Source of the DNA: Balanoglossus misakiensis | Lineage: Eukaryota; Hemichordata | NCBI GenBank assembly: GCA_040954595.2 | Contig: CM082594.2 | Span: forward strand, 9,920,001 to 9,984,000 | Length of the DNA: 64,000 nucleotides | Direction: 5' to 3' | Shown here: piece by piece, positions 50,480 through 63,500 of the stretch | Layout of the letters: each line of letters begins with the position of its first letter | Numbering within the stretch: the stretch's first letter is position 1 | Program-made: the position numbers and the translations under genes | Notes under the pieces: generated by a model | Databases searched by the model: none | Told to the model about the DNA's origin: nothing | The model's input: only the letters and a program-made list of their open reading frames with translations

Positions 50480-52610
50480 GTGTTGCTGGGACTTTCAAAA
50501 CAGATAGATACACACAATTCTTGGACTCTTTTTTTTGTAAATGTATAGAAATTCTCAACAGAGGATAGTAACAGTTAAAATAATATTCTAGAAGCCTGGC
50601 AATGACTATAGTAATTTTTTATATTTTTTTCCTGAGAAGTGTAAGTGTCTATAGATGTTGAAATGATAGGTTAGTAAAGAGACCTTTGGCCCAGTTTCCT
50701 TGAAAAATAGGTGTTTTGGATTTTAGTGGAAAAAAATCCAAAAAACCATGGATATTATGGTGGAGTGGTCGTACAAACTCAGTCATGTATATCTTTAGGG
50801 AGAGGAAAAATTCAAAGTTACATGCTTGTGTGTTCTATGAAGAAAATCGACTGACGTTTTTCATGTGAGTTGTCTAGTAGCTGTGACGAGGGAATATTTC
50901 TGATGGGTTTTGAGTTTTGGATCCGAGAGAGAACCCTGGACACAAAAGATGCATGTCGCAGTGAATTGGTGATGTTTTCTTGTCACAAAGCAAGCATTGT
51001 ATGTACATAAAAGCTTAGCTCTATTCAAAACTTTTGTCACAGTCGTTTGATTCAACCCAAGATGAGTGGGCTGTTCCACTTATTACAATAGCCCACTGCA
51101 GGAATGTATGTGTGGGCTGTTTCAATTGTCTGTTGCAAGGGGAGACAGCTTTAGAGGTGTAAGAAAAATTTGCTGATAATGTTCTGTAAGTCTGATCTGT
51201 ATGAAAAGTACAAGCCCTCAGAAATACACATATTTTTACCAGATCATTAAAATTTTATTTGTGCTTGAGACATCAGAAGTTCCTATGCGAACAGAGAATC
51301 AAAAGCCTGATGTGTCAGTAGTATTATTTTCTCATTGTACACAGTTTTAAACTGAAACAGACTTACATTTTTTAAAGGACATTAATCAATGTTAGTTCAC
51401 ATAAATGTGTACTTTGAATGAGATATAGCTTGTATTTTGGCAGGCAAAATATTTTATTTTGAATATTGTATTTTTTAATCTTTTATAAGCCCTCTTCCCA
51501 ACAAACAAGACCCATTTGTTTTGTTTTTTTCTCAAAATGGGTCTGTGATATTTGACTCAGTCAGGAGTGCCAGAAAAGTACACTTTGTTGCCACATCTTC
51601 TGGAGGATAAAAAATTAACAACAAACTGTGTATAAAATTGAATTCATATATTGTCATTGCAAGTCATAGTAAAAAATTGCATAGTTCGATACACAGCTTG
51701 GTGGCAAAAGTTTTTGTTCACTATCTAATTTTGTACAAAATATTACAATTCATAGTTTTACAAATTATTTAATTGTCAGTAGAGGAAAAAGTTACTTAAA
51801 GTGTATAAGAGTCTTGGTGCATATTTTGTTGCCTGTTCATAGCTCTCTATTCTCCAACAAAAAAGTATTTATAATTACTGTAGTATGTGTTTTGAAAAAA
51901 AAGTTTTATTTCAAACTGAGTTGATGATTGCAGTAAGACATGTTTGTGATGTCATTCTCGGTTCCAATTTCTTGTATTGTACTTAACAGAGACAAATAAG
52001 ACTGCTATCGGAGACTTGCAGTTAATTGTATATTCTGTCAAACATTTTTTGAAACAGTCAAGTATAGTCCTCTCTATCCCCAAGCAGTTATTCTCTAACT
52101 TGCTAAATTACCCTTGTGTAGCTTGGTCATCGTGTCTCTGAAAAGCCAAAGGTCATTGACGGCGCCCTCTGGAGAGGCAAAGCAAATCTTTTGTTTTTCT
52201 CTCAGTGTACACTGAGTATATTCTGTTCTTATCTGGCGCCCTCACACTACCCACCTCTGCCATATCTCGTATTAAAATTTTAGTGTGAAAGAAGGGATTT
52301 TTAGCAAAGATCATGTGATTTCAAAATGCCAGTAAATGCATTTTGCAAAGTCTTTTTACATTATAAAATACATGGTTGTTTCTTATACTTAATTGAGTAA
52401 CTGTGTATAGGCAGATGTTCTCTTTGTCATGCTTTGTTTTGCTCAACCAGCAATCTCTTTGTTTCTCATCTGTGTATTGCATTCTTCACAATATTGTATT
52501 GAATTTCAAGATGAAAATGTACTTGTTGAAATATTTTATCCCATTGCCATTACAGGACACAAACCATGTACCACACAAAATTTAATAAAAAGTTTTGATA
52601 TTTACATTTT
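50480..52610 (+). other. NEO1: 3' untranslated region
   Basis: About 2.1 kb of AT-rich sequence between the stop and the poly(A) signal, without a splice-compatible coding exon. T- and A-rich runs are frequent. The exact cleavage point is not visible; ~52610 assumes 15-25 nt beyond AATAAA. Confidence 0.75.
52584..52589 (+). terminator. NEO1: Poly(A) signal AATAAA
   Basis: Canonical hexamer in TTTAATAAAAAG, followed about 25-45 nt later by a GT/T-rich element (GGTGTGTGTTTATTATGTC), the usual arrangement for cleavage and polyadenylation. Confidence 0.8.
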
Positions 52611-52787
52611 CGGTGTGTGTTTATTATGTCTGGTTTGGTGAAATGTGTGTGATAAAAACCTTCAACAGCCATGTATGTTGTCATGGAGAATATCATTGCA
52701 GCAAATTTGATCATAACCTGTATGCCATCGTGTGAGTAATACATGGCGAAAAGGGGCATCCCTGAATAACTGATTTTGTCACTTTGG
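52611..52787. other. Spacer between gene and satellite
   Basis: Under 200 bp of unique sequence from the presumed cleavage site to the first recognisable satellite monomer. Confidence 0.75.
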
Positions 52788-55700
52788 GACAATTTTTCGA
52801 CTTCGGGAATTTTCAAAATTTGGCCGATTTTTGATAAAAAGCATGGGTTATAGCTCATGAAAATCGTCAAAAATCGACAATTTTTCGACTTCGGGAATTT
52901 TCAAAATTTGGCCGATTTTTGAAAAAAATCATGGGTTATAGCTCATGAAAATCATCAAAAAATGACAATTTTTCGACTTTGCGGAATTTCAAAATTTGGC
53001 AGATTTTTGAAAAAATCATGGGTTATAGCTCATGAAAATCATCCAAAAATGAGAATTTTTCGACTTTGCGGAATTTCAAAATTTGGCAGATTTTTGAAAA
53101 AATCATGGGTTATAGCTCATGAAAATCATCCAAAAATGAGAATTTTTCGACTTTGCGGAAAATCAAAATTTGGCCGATTTTTGAAAAAAACCATGGGTTA
53201 TAGCTCAGGAAATCATCAAAAAATGACAATTTTTCGACTTTGCGGAAAATCAAAATTTGGCCGATTTTTGAAAAAAACCATGGGTTATAGCTCAGGAAAT
53301 CATCAAAAAATGACAATTTTTCGACTTTGCGGAAAATCAAAATTTGGCCGATTTTTGAAAAAAACCATGGGTTATAGCTCAGGAAATCATCAAAAAATGA
53401 CAATTTTTCGACTTTGCGGAAAATCAAAATTTGGCCGATTTTTGAAAAAAAACATGGGTTATAGCTCAGGAAATCATCAAAAAATGACAATTTTTCGACT
53501 TTGCGGAAAATCAAATTTTGGCCGATTTTTGAAAAAAAACCATGGGTTATAGCTCAGGAAATCATCAAAAAATGACAATTTTTCGACTTTGCGGAAAATC
53601 AAAATTTGGCCGATTTTTGAAAAAAACCATGGGTTATAGCTCAGGAAATCATCAAAAAACGACAATTTTTCGACTTTGCGGAAAATCAAAATTTGGCCGA
53701 TTTTTGAAAAAAACCATGGGTTATAGCTCAGGAAATCATCAAAAAATGACAATTTTTCGACTTTGCGGAAAATCAAAATTTGGCCGATTTTTGAAAAAAA
53801 CCATGGGTTATAGCTCAGGAAATCATCAAAAAATGACAATTTTTCGACTTTGCGGAAAATCAAAATTTGGCCGATTTTTGAAAAAAACCATGGGTTATAG
53901 CTCAGGAAATCATCAAAAAATGACAATTTTTCGACTTTGCGGAAAATCAAAATTTGGCCGATTTTTGAAAAAAACCATGGGTTATAGCTCAGGAAATCAT
54001 CAAAAAATGACAATTTTTCGACTTTGCGGAAAATGAAAATTTGGCCGATTTTTGAAAAAAACCATGGGTTATAGCTCAGGAAATCATCAAAAAATGACAA
54101 TTTTTCGACTTTGCGGAAAATGAAAATTTGGCCGATTTTTGAAAAAAACCATGGGTTATAGCTCAGGAAATCATCAAAAAATGACAATTTTTCGACTTTG
54201 CGGAAAATCAAAATTTGGCCGATTTTTGAAAAAAACCATGGGTTATAGCTCAGGAAATCATCAAAAAATGACAATTTTTCGACTTTGCGGAAAATCAAAA
54301 TTTGGCCGATTTTTGAAAAAAACCATGGGTTATAGCTCAGGAAATCATCAAAAAATGACAATTTTTCGACTTTGCGGAAAATGAAAATTTGGCCGATTTT
54401 TGAAAAAAACCATGGGTTATAGATCAGGAAATCATCAAAAAATGACAATTTTTCGACTTTGCGGAAAATCAAATTTTGGCCGATTTTTGAAAAAAACCAT
54501 GGGTTATAGCTCAGGAAATCATCAAAAAATGACAATTTTTCGACTGTGCGGAAAATCAAAATTTGGCCGATTTTTGAAAAAAACCATGGGTTATAGCTCA
54601 GGAAATCATCAAAAAATGACAATTTTTCGACTTTGCGGAAAATGAAAATTTGGCCGATTTTTGAAAAAAACCATGGGTTATAGCTCAGGAAATCATCAAA
54701 AAATGACAATTTTTCGACTTTGCGGAAAATGAAAATTTGGCCGATTTTTGAAAAAAACCATGGGTTATAGCTCAGGAAATCATCAAAAAATGACAATTTT
54801 TTGACTTTGCGGAAAATGAAAATTTGGCCGATTTTTGAAAAAAACCATGGGTTATAGCTCAGGAAATCATCAAAAAATGACAATTTTTCGACTTTGCGGA
54901 AAATCAAAATTTGGCCGATTTTTGAAAAAAAACATGGGTTATAGCTCAGGAAATCATCAAAAAATGACAATTTTTCGACTTTGCGGAAAATCAAAATTTG
55001 GCCGATTTTTGAAAAAAACCATGGGTTATAGCTCAGGAAATCATCAAAAAATGACAATTTTTCGACTTTGCGGAAAATCAAAATTTGGCCGATTTTTGAA
55101 AAAAACCATGGGTTATAGCTCAGGAAATCATCAAAAAATGACAATTTTTCGACTTTGCGGAAAATCAAAATTTGGCCGATTTTTGAAAAAAACCATGGGT
55201 TATAGCTCAGGAAATCATCAAAAAATGACAATTTTTCGACTTTGCGGAAAATGAAAATTTGGCCGATTTTTGAAAAAAACCATGGGTTATAGCTCAGGAA
55301 ATCATCAAAAAATGACAATTTTTCGACTTTGCGGAAAATCAAAATTTGGCCGATTTTTGAAAAAAACCATGGGTTATAGCTCAGGAAATCATTAAAAAAT
55401 GACAATTTTTCGACTTTGCGGAAAATCAAAATTTGGCCGATTTTTGAAAAAAACCATGGGTTATAGCTCAGGAAATCATCAAAAAATGACAATTTTTCGA
55501 CTTTGCGGAAAATGAAAATTTGGCCGATTTTTGAAAAAAACCATGGGTTATAGCTCAGGAAATCATCAAAAAATGACAATTTTTCGACTTTGCGGAAAAT
55601 GAAAATTTGGCCGATTTTTGAAAAAAACCATGGGTTATAGCTCAGGAAATCATCAAAAAATGACAATTTTTCGACTTTGCGGAAAATGAAAATTTGGCCG

Positions 55701-56221
55701 ATTTTTGAAAAAAACCATGGGTTATAGCTCAGGAAATCATCAAAAAATGACAATTTTTCGACTTTGCGGAAAATCAAAATTTGGCCGATTTTTGAAAAAA
55801 CCATGGGTTATAGCTCAGGAAATCATCAAAAAATGACAATTTTTCGACTTTGCGGAAAATCAAAATTTGGCCGATTTTTGAAAAAAACCATGGGTTATAG
55901 CTCAGGAAATCATCAAAAAATGACAATTTTTCGACTTTGCGGAAAATCAAAATTTGGCCGATTTTTGAAAAAAACCATGGGTTATAGCTCAGGAAATCAT
56001 CAAAAAATGACAATTTTTCGACTGTGCGGAAAATCAAAATTTGGCCGATTTTTGAAAAAAACCATGGGTTATAGCTCAGGAAATCATCAAAAAATGACAA
56101 TTTTTCGACTTTGCGGAAAATCAAAATTTGGCCGATTTTTGAAAAAAACCATGGGTTATAGCTCAGGAAATCATCAAAAAATGACAATTTTTCGACTTTG
56201 CGGAAAATCAAAATTTGGCCG

Positions 56222-58280
56222 ATTTTTGAAAAAAACCATGGGTTATAGCTCAGGAAATCATCAAAAAATGACAATTTTTCGACTTTGCGGAAAATCAAAA
56301 TTTGGCCGATTTTTGAAAAAAACCATGGGTTATAGCTCAGGAAATCATCAAAAAATGACAATTTTTCGACTGTGCGGAAAATCAAATTTTGGCCGATTTT
56401 TGAAAAAAACCATGGGTTATAGCTCAGGAAATCATCAAAAAATGACAATTTTTCGACTGTGCGGAAAATCAAATTTTGGCCGATTTTTGAAAAAAACCAT
56501 GGGTTATAGCTCAGGAAATCATCAAAAAATGACAATTTTTCGACTGTGCGGAAAATCAAAATTTGGCCGATTTTTGAAAAAAACCATGGGTTATAGCTCA
56601 GGAAATCATCAAAAAATGACAATTTTTCGACTTTGCGGAAAATCAAAATTTGGCCGATTTTTGAAAAAAACCATGGGTTATAGCTCAGGAAATCATCAAA
56701 AAATGACAATTTTTCGACTTTGCGGAAAATGAAAATTTGGCCGATTTTTGAAAAAAACCATGGGTTATAGCTCAGGAAATCATCAAAAAATGACAATTTT
56801 TCGACTTTGCGGAAAATCAAAATTTGGACGATTTTTGAAAAAAACCATGGGTTATAGCTCAGGAAATCATCAAAAAATGACAATTTTTCGACTTTGCGGA
56901 AAATCAAAATTTGGCCGATTTTTGAAAAAAACCATGGGTTATAGCTCAGGAAATCATCAAAAAATGACAATTTTTCGACTTTGCGGAAAATCAAAATTTG
57001 GCCGATTTTTGAAAAAAAACCATGGGTTATAGCTCAGGAAATCATCAAAAAATGACAATTTTTCGACTTTGCGGAAAATCAAAATTTGGCCGATTTTTGA
57101 AAAAAAACATGGGTTATAGCTCAGGAAATCATCAAAAAATGACAATTTTTCGACTTTGCGGAAAATCAAATTTTGGCCGATTTTTGAAAAAAACCATGGG
57201 TTATAGCTCAGGAAATCATCAAAAAATGACAATTTTTCGACTTTGCGGAAAATCAAAATTTGGCCGATTTTTGAAAAAAACCATGGGTTATAGCTCAGGA
57301 AATCATCAAAAAATGACAATTTTTCGACTGTGCGGAAAATCAAATTTTGGCCGATTTTTGAAAAAAACCATGGGTTATAGCTCAGGAAATCATCAAAAAA
57401 TGACAATTTTTCGACTGTGCGGAAAATCAAATTTTGGCCGATTTTTGAAAAAAACCATGGGTTATAGCTCAGGAAATCATCAAAAAATGACAATTTTTCG
57501 ACTGTGCGGAAAATCAAAATTTGGCCGATTTTTGAAAAAAACCATGGGTTATAGCTCAGGAAATCATCAAAAAATGACAATTTTTCGACTTTGCGGAAAA
57601 TCAAAATTTGGCCGATTTTTGAAAAAAACCATGGGTTATAGCTCAGGAAATCATCAAAAAATGACAATTTTTCGACTTTGCGGAAAATGAAAATTTGGCC
57701 GATTTTTGAAAAAAACCATGGGTTATAGCTCAGGAAATCATCAAAAAATGACAATTTTTCGACTTTGCGGAAAATCAAAATTTGGACGATTTTTGAAAAA
57801 AACCATGGGTTATAGCTCAGGAAATCATCAAAAAATGACAATTTTTCGACTTTGCGGAAAATCAAAATTTGGCCGATTTTTGAAAAAAACCATGGGTTAT
57901 AGCTCAGGAAATCATCAAAAAATGACAATTTTTCGACTTTGCGGAAAATCAAAATTTGGCCGATTTTTGAAAAAAAACCATGGGTTATAGCTCAGGAAAT
58001 CATCAAAAAATGACAATTTTTCGACTTTGCGGAAAATCAAAATTTGGCCGATTTTTGAAAAAAAACATGGGTTATAGCTCAGGAAATCATCAAAAAATGA
58101 CAATTTTTCGACTTTGCGGAAAATCAAATTTTGGCCGATTTTTGAAAAAAACCATGGGTTATAGCTCAGGAAATCATCAAAAAATGACAATTTTTCGACT
58201 TTGCGGAAAATCAAAATTTGGCCGATTTTTGAAAAAAACCATGGGTTATAGCTCAGGAAATCATCAAAAAATGACAATTT
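56222..58280. repeat. Higher-order period of 958 bp within the satellite
   Basis: Variant patterns recur at 958 bp, that is 11 monomers plus 1 nt. Monomers at 56222..57022 match those at 57180..57980 (including the unique TTTGGACG change at 56822 and 57780), and the 8-A run with its following variants at 57008 recurs at 57966. Boundaries are approximate, read by eye. Confidence 0.8.
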
Positions 58281-60575
58281 TTCGACTTTGCGGAAAATGA
58301 AAATTTGGCCGATTTTTGAAAAAAACCATGGGTTATAGCTCAGGAAATCATCAAAAAATGACAATTTTTCGACTTTGCGGAAAATGAAAATTTGGCCGAT
58401 TTTTGAAAAAAACCATGGGTTATAGCTCAGGAAATCATCAAAAAATGACAATTTTTCGATTGTGCGGAAAATCAAAATTTGGCCGATTTTTGAAAAAAAC
58501 CATGGGTTATAGCTCAGGAAATCATCAAAAAATGACAATTTTTCGACTTTGCGGAAAATCAAAATTTGGCCGATTTTTGAAAAAAACCATGGGTTATAGC
58601 TCAGGAAATCATCAAAAAATGACAATTTTTCGACTTTGCGGAAAATCAAAATTTGGCCGATTTTTGAAAAAAACCATGGGTTATAGCTCAGGAAATCATC
58701 AAAAAATGACAATTTTTCGACTGTGCGGAAAATCAAATTTTGGCCGATTTTTGAAAAAAACCATGGGTTATAGCTCAGGAAATCATCAAAAAATGACAAT
58801 TTTTCGACTTTGCGGAAAATCAAAATTTGGCCGATTTTTGAAAAAAACCATGGGTTATAGCTCAGGAAATCATCAAAAAATGACAATTTTTCGACTTTGC
58901 GGAAAATCAAAATTTGGCCGATTTTTGAAAAAAACCATGGGTTATAGCTCAGGAAATCATCAAAAAATGACAATTTTTCGACTTTGCGGAAAATCAAAAT
59001 TTGGCCGATTTTTGAAAAAAACCATGGGTTATAGCTCAGAAATTCATCAAAAAATGACAATTTTTCGACTTTGCGGAAAATCAAAATTTGGCCGATTTTT
59101 GAAAAAAACCATGGGTTATAGCTCAGGAAATCATCAAAAAATGACAATTTTTCGACTTTGCGGAAAATCAAAATTTGGCCGATTTTTGAAAAAAACCATG
59201 GGTTATAGCTCAGGAAATCATCAAAAAATGACAATTTTTCGACTTTGCGGAAAATCAAATTTTGGCCGATTTTTGAAAAAAACCATGGGTTATAGCTCAG
59301 GAAATCATCAAAAAATGACAATTTTTCGACTTTGCGGAAAATGAAAATTTGGCCGATTTTTGAAAAAAACCATGGGTTATAGCTCAGGAAATCATCAAAA
59401 AATGACAATTTTTCGACTTTGCGGAAAATCAAAATTTGGCCGATTTTTGAAAAAAACCATGGGTTATAGCTCAGGAAATCATCAAAAAATGACAATTTTT
59501 CGACTTTGCGGAAAATGAAAATTTGGCCGATTTTTGAAAAAAACCATGGGTTATAGCTCAGGAAATCATCAAAAAATGACAATTTTTCGACTTTGCGGAA
59601 AATGAAAATTTGGCCGATTTTTGAAAAAAACCATGGGTTATAGCTCAGGAAATCATCAAAAAATGACAATTTTTCGATTGTGCGGAAAATCAAAATTTGG
59701 CCGATTTTTGAAAAAAACCATGGGTTATAGCTCAGGAAATCATCAAAAAATGACAATTTTTCGACTTTGCGGAAAATCAAAATTTGGCCGATTTTTGAAA
59801 AAAACCATGGGTTATAGCTCAGGAAATCATCAAAAAATGACAATTTTTCGACTTTGCGGAAAATCAAAATTTGGCCGATTTTTGAAAAAAACCATGGGTT
59901 ATAGCTCAGGAAATCATCAAAAAATGACAATTTTTCGACTGTGCGGAAAATCAAATTTTGGCCGATTTTTGAAAAAAACCATGGGTTATAGCTCAGGAAA
60001 TCATCAAAAAATGACAATTTTTCGACTTTGCGGAAAATCAAAATTTGGCCGATTTTTGAAAAAAACCATGGGTTATAGCTCAGGAAATCATCAAAAAATG
60101 ACAATTTTTCGACTTTGCGGAAAATCAAAATTTGGCCGATTTTTGAAAAAAACCATGGGTTATAGCTCAGGAAATCATCAAAAAATGACAATTTTTCGAC
60201 TTTGCGGAAAATCAAAATTTGGCCGATTTTTGAAAAAAACCATGGGTTATAGCTCAGAAATTCATCAAAAAATGACAATTTTTCGACTTTGCGGAAAATC
60301 AAAATTTGGCCGATTTTTGAAAAAAACCATGGGTTATAGCTCAGGAAATCATCAAAAAATGACAATTTTTCGACTTTGCGGAAAATCAAAATTTGGCCGA
60401 TTTTTGAAAAAAACCATGGGTTATAGCTCAGGAAATCATCAAAAAATGACAATTTTTCGACTTTGCGGAAAATCAAATTTTGGCCGATTTTTGAAAAAAA
60501 CCATGGGTTATAGCTCAGGAAATAATCAAAAAATGACAATTTTTCGACTTTGCGGAAAATGAAAATTTGGCCGAT
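58140..60575. repeat. Higher-order period of 1218 bp (14 monomers), two copies
   Basis: The segment of about 58140..59357 is repeated at about 59358..60575 with the same order of monomer variants. Diagnostic pairs: the rare CTCAGAAATTCATC at 59035 and 60253, and the AATGAAA variants at 58294/59512 and 58381/59599, all 1218 bp apart. Patterns diverge on both sides. Confidence 0.88.
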
Positions 60576-63500
60576 TTTTGAAAAAAACCATGGGTTATAG
60601 CTCAGGAAATCATCAAAAAATGACAATTTTTCGACTTTGCGGAAAATGAAAATTTGGCCGATTTTTGAAAAAAACCATGGGTTATAGCTCAGGAAATCAT
60701 CAAAAAATGACAATTATTCGACTTTGCGGAAAATCAAAATTTGGCCGATTTTTGAAAAAAACCATAGGTTATAGCTCAGGAAATCATCAAAAAATGACAA
60801 TTTTTCGACTTTGCGGAAAATCAAAATTTGGCCGATTTTTGAAAAAAACCATGGGTTATAGCTCAGGAAATCATCAAAAAATGACAATTTTTCGACTTTG
60901 CGGAAAATCAAAATTTGGCCGATTTTTGAAAAAAACCATGGGTTATAGCTCAGGAAATCATCAAAAAATGACAATTTTTCGACTGTGCGGAAAATCAAAA
61001 TTTGGCCGATTTTTGAAAAAAACCATGGGTTATAGCTCAGGAAATCATCAAAAAATGACAATTTTTCGACTGTGCGGAAAATCAAAATTTGGCCGATTTT
61101 TGAAAAAAAACATGGGTTATAGCTCAGGAAATCATCAAAAAATGACAATTTTTCGACTTTGCGGAAAATCAAAATTTGGCCGATTTTTGAAAAAAACCAT
61201 GGGTTATAGCTCAGGAAATCATCAAAAAATGACAATTTTTCGACTTTGCGGAAAATCAAAATTTGGCCGATTTTTGAAAAAAACCATGGGTTATAGCTCA
61301 GGAAATCATCAAAAAATGACAATTTTTCGACTTTGCGGAAAATCAAAATTTGGCCGATTTTTGAAAAAAACCATGGGTTATAGCTCAGGAAATCATCAAA
61401 AAATGACAATTTTTCGACTTTGCGGAAAATCAAATTTTGGCCGATTTTTGAAAAAAACCATGGGTTATAGCTCAGGAAATCATCAAAAAATGACAATTTT
61501 TCGACTGTGCGGAAAATCAAAATTTGGCCGATTTTTGAAAAAAACCATGGGTTATAGCTCAGGAAATCATCAAAAAATGACAATTTTTCGACTTTGCGGA
61601 AAATGAAAATTTGGCCGATTTTTGAAAAAAACCATGGGTTATAGCTCAGGAAATCATCAAAAAATGACAATTCTTCGACTTTGCGGAAAATCAAAATTTG
61701 GCCGATTTTTGACAAAAACCATGGGTTATAGCTCAGGAAATCATCAAAAAATGACAATTTTTCGACTTTGCGGAAAATCAAAATTTGGCCGATTTTTGAA
61801 AAAAACCATGGGTTATAGCTCAGGAAATCATCAAAAAATGACAATTTTTCGACTTTGCGGAAAATCAAAATTTGGCCGATTTTTGAAAAAAACCATGGGT
61901 TATAGCTCAGGAAATCATCAAAAAATGACAATTTTTCGACTCTGCGGAAAATCAAAATTTGGCCGATTTTTGAAAAAAACCATGGGTTATAGCTCAGGAA
62001 ATCATCAAAAAATGACAATTTTTCGACTTTGCGGAAAATCAAAATTTGGCCGATTTTTGAAAAAAACCATGGGTTATAGCTCAGGAAATCATCAAAAAAT
62101 GACAATTTTTCGACTTTGCGGAAAATCAAAATTTGGCCGATTTTTGAAAAAAACCATGGGTTATAGCTCAGGAAATCATCAAAAAATGACAATTTTTTGA
62201 ATTTGCGGAAAATCAAAATTTGGCCGATTTTTGAAAAAAACCATGGGTTATAGCTCAGGAAATCATCAAAAAATGACAATTTTTCGACATTGCGGAAAAT
62301 CAAAATTTGGCCGATTTTTGAAAAAAACCATGGGTTATAGCTCAGGAAATCATCAAAAAATGACAATTTTTCAACTTTGCGGAAAATCAAAATTTGGCCG
62401 ATTTTTGAAAAAAACCATGGGTTATAGCTCAGGAAATCATCAAAAAATGACAATTTTTCGACTTTGCGGAAAATCAAATTTTGGCCGATTTTTGAAAAAA
62501 ACCATGGGTTATAGCTCAGGAAATCATCAAAAAATGACAATTTTTCGACTTTGCGGAAAATCAAATTTTGGCCGATTTTTGAAAAAAACCATGGGTTATA
62601 GCTCAGGAAATCATCAAAAAATGACAATTTTTCGACTTTGCGGAAAATCAAAATTTGGCCGATTTTTGAAAAAAAACATGGGTTATAGCTAAGGAAATCA
62701 TCAAAAAATGACAATTTTTCGACTGTGCGGAAAATCAAAATTTGGCCGATTTTTGAAAAAAACCATGGGTTATAGCTCAGGAAATCATCAAAAAATGACA
62801 ATTTTTCGACTTTGCGGAAAATCAAAATTTGGCCGATTTTTGAAAAAAACCATGGGTTATAGCTCAGGAAATCATCAAAAAATGACAATTTTTCGACTTT
62901 GCGGAAAATCAAAATTTGGCCGATTTTTGAAAAAAACCATGGGTTATAGCTCAGGAAATCATCAAAAAATGACAATTTTTCGACTTTGCGGAAAATCAAA
63001 ATTTGGCCGATTTTTGAAAAAAACCATGGGTTATAGCTCAGGAAATCATCAAAAAATGACAATTTTTCGACTTTGCGGAAAATCAAAATTTGGCCGATTT
63101 TTGAAAAAAACCATGGGTTATAGCTCAGGAAATCATCAAAAAATGACAATTTTTCGACTTCGCGGAAAATCAAAATTTGGCCGATTTTTGAAAAAAACCA
63201 TGGGTTATAGCTCAGGAAATCATCAAAAAATGACAATTTTTCGACTGTGCGGAAAATCAAAATTTGGCCGATTTTTGAAAAAAACCATGGGTTATAGCTC
63301 AGGAAATCATCAAAAAATGACAATTTTTCGACTTTGCGGAAAATGAAAATTTGGCCGATTTTTGAAAAAAACCATGGGTTATAGCTCAGGAAATCATCAA
63401 AAAATGACAATTTTTCGACTTTGCGGAAAATCAAAATTTGGCCGATTTTTGAAAAAAACCATGGGTTATAGCTCAGGAAATCATCAAAAAATGACAATTT

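Noticed and set aside
52788-53000. CENP-B box in the edge monomers (TTCGACTTCGGGA)
   Set aside because: The CENP-B consensus needs seven bases between TTCG and CGGG, with a fixed A; here only four are present, and interior monomers lose CGGG altogether. A resemblance only.
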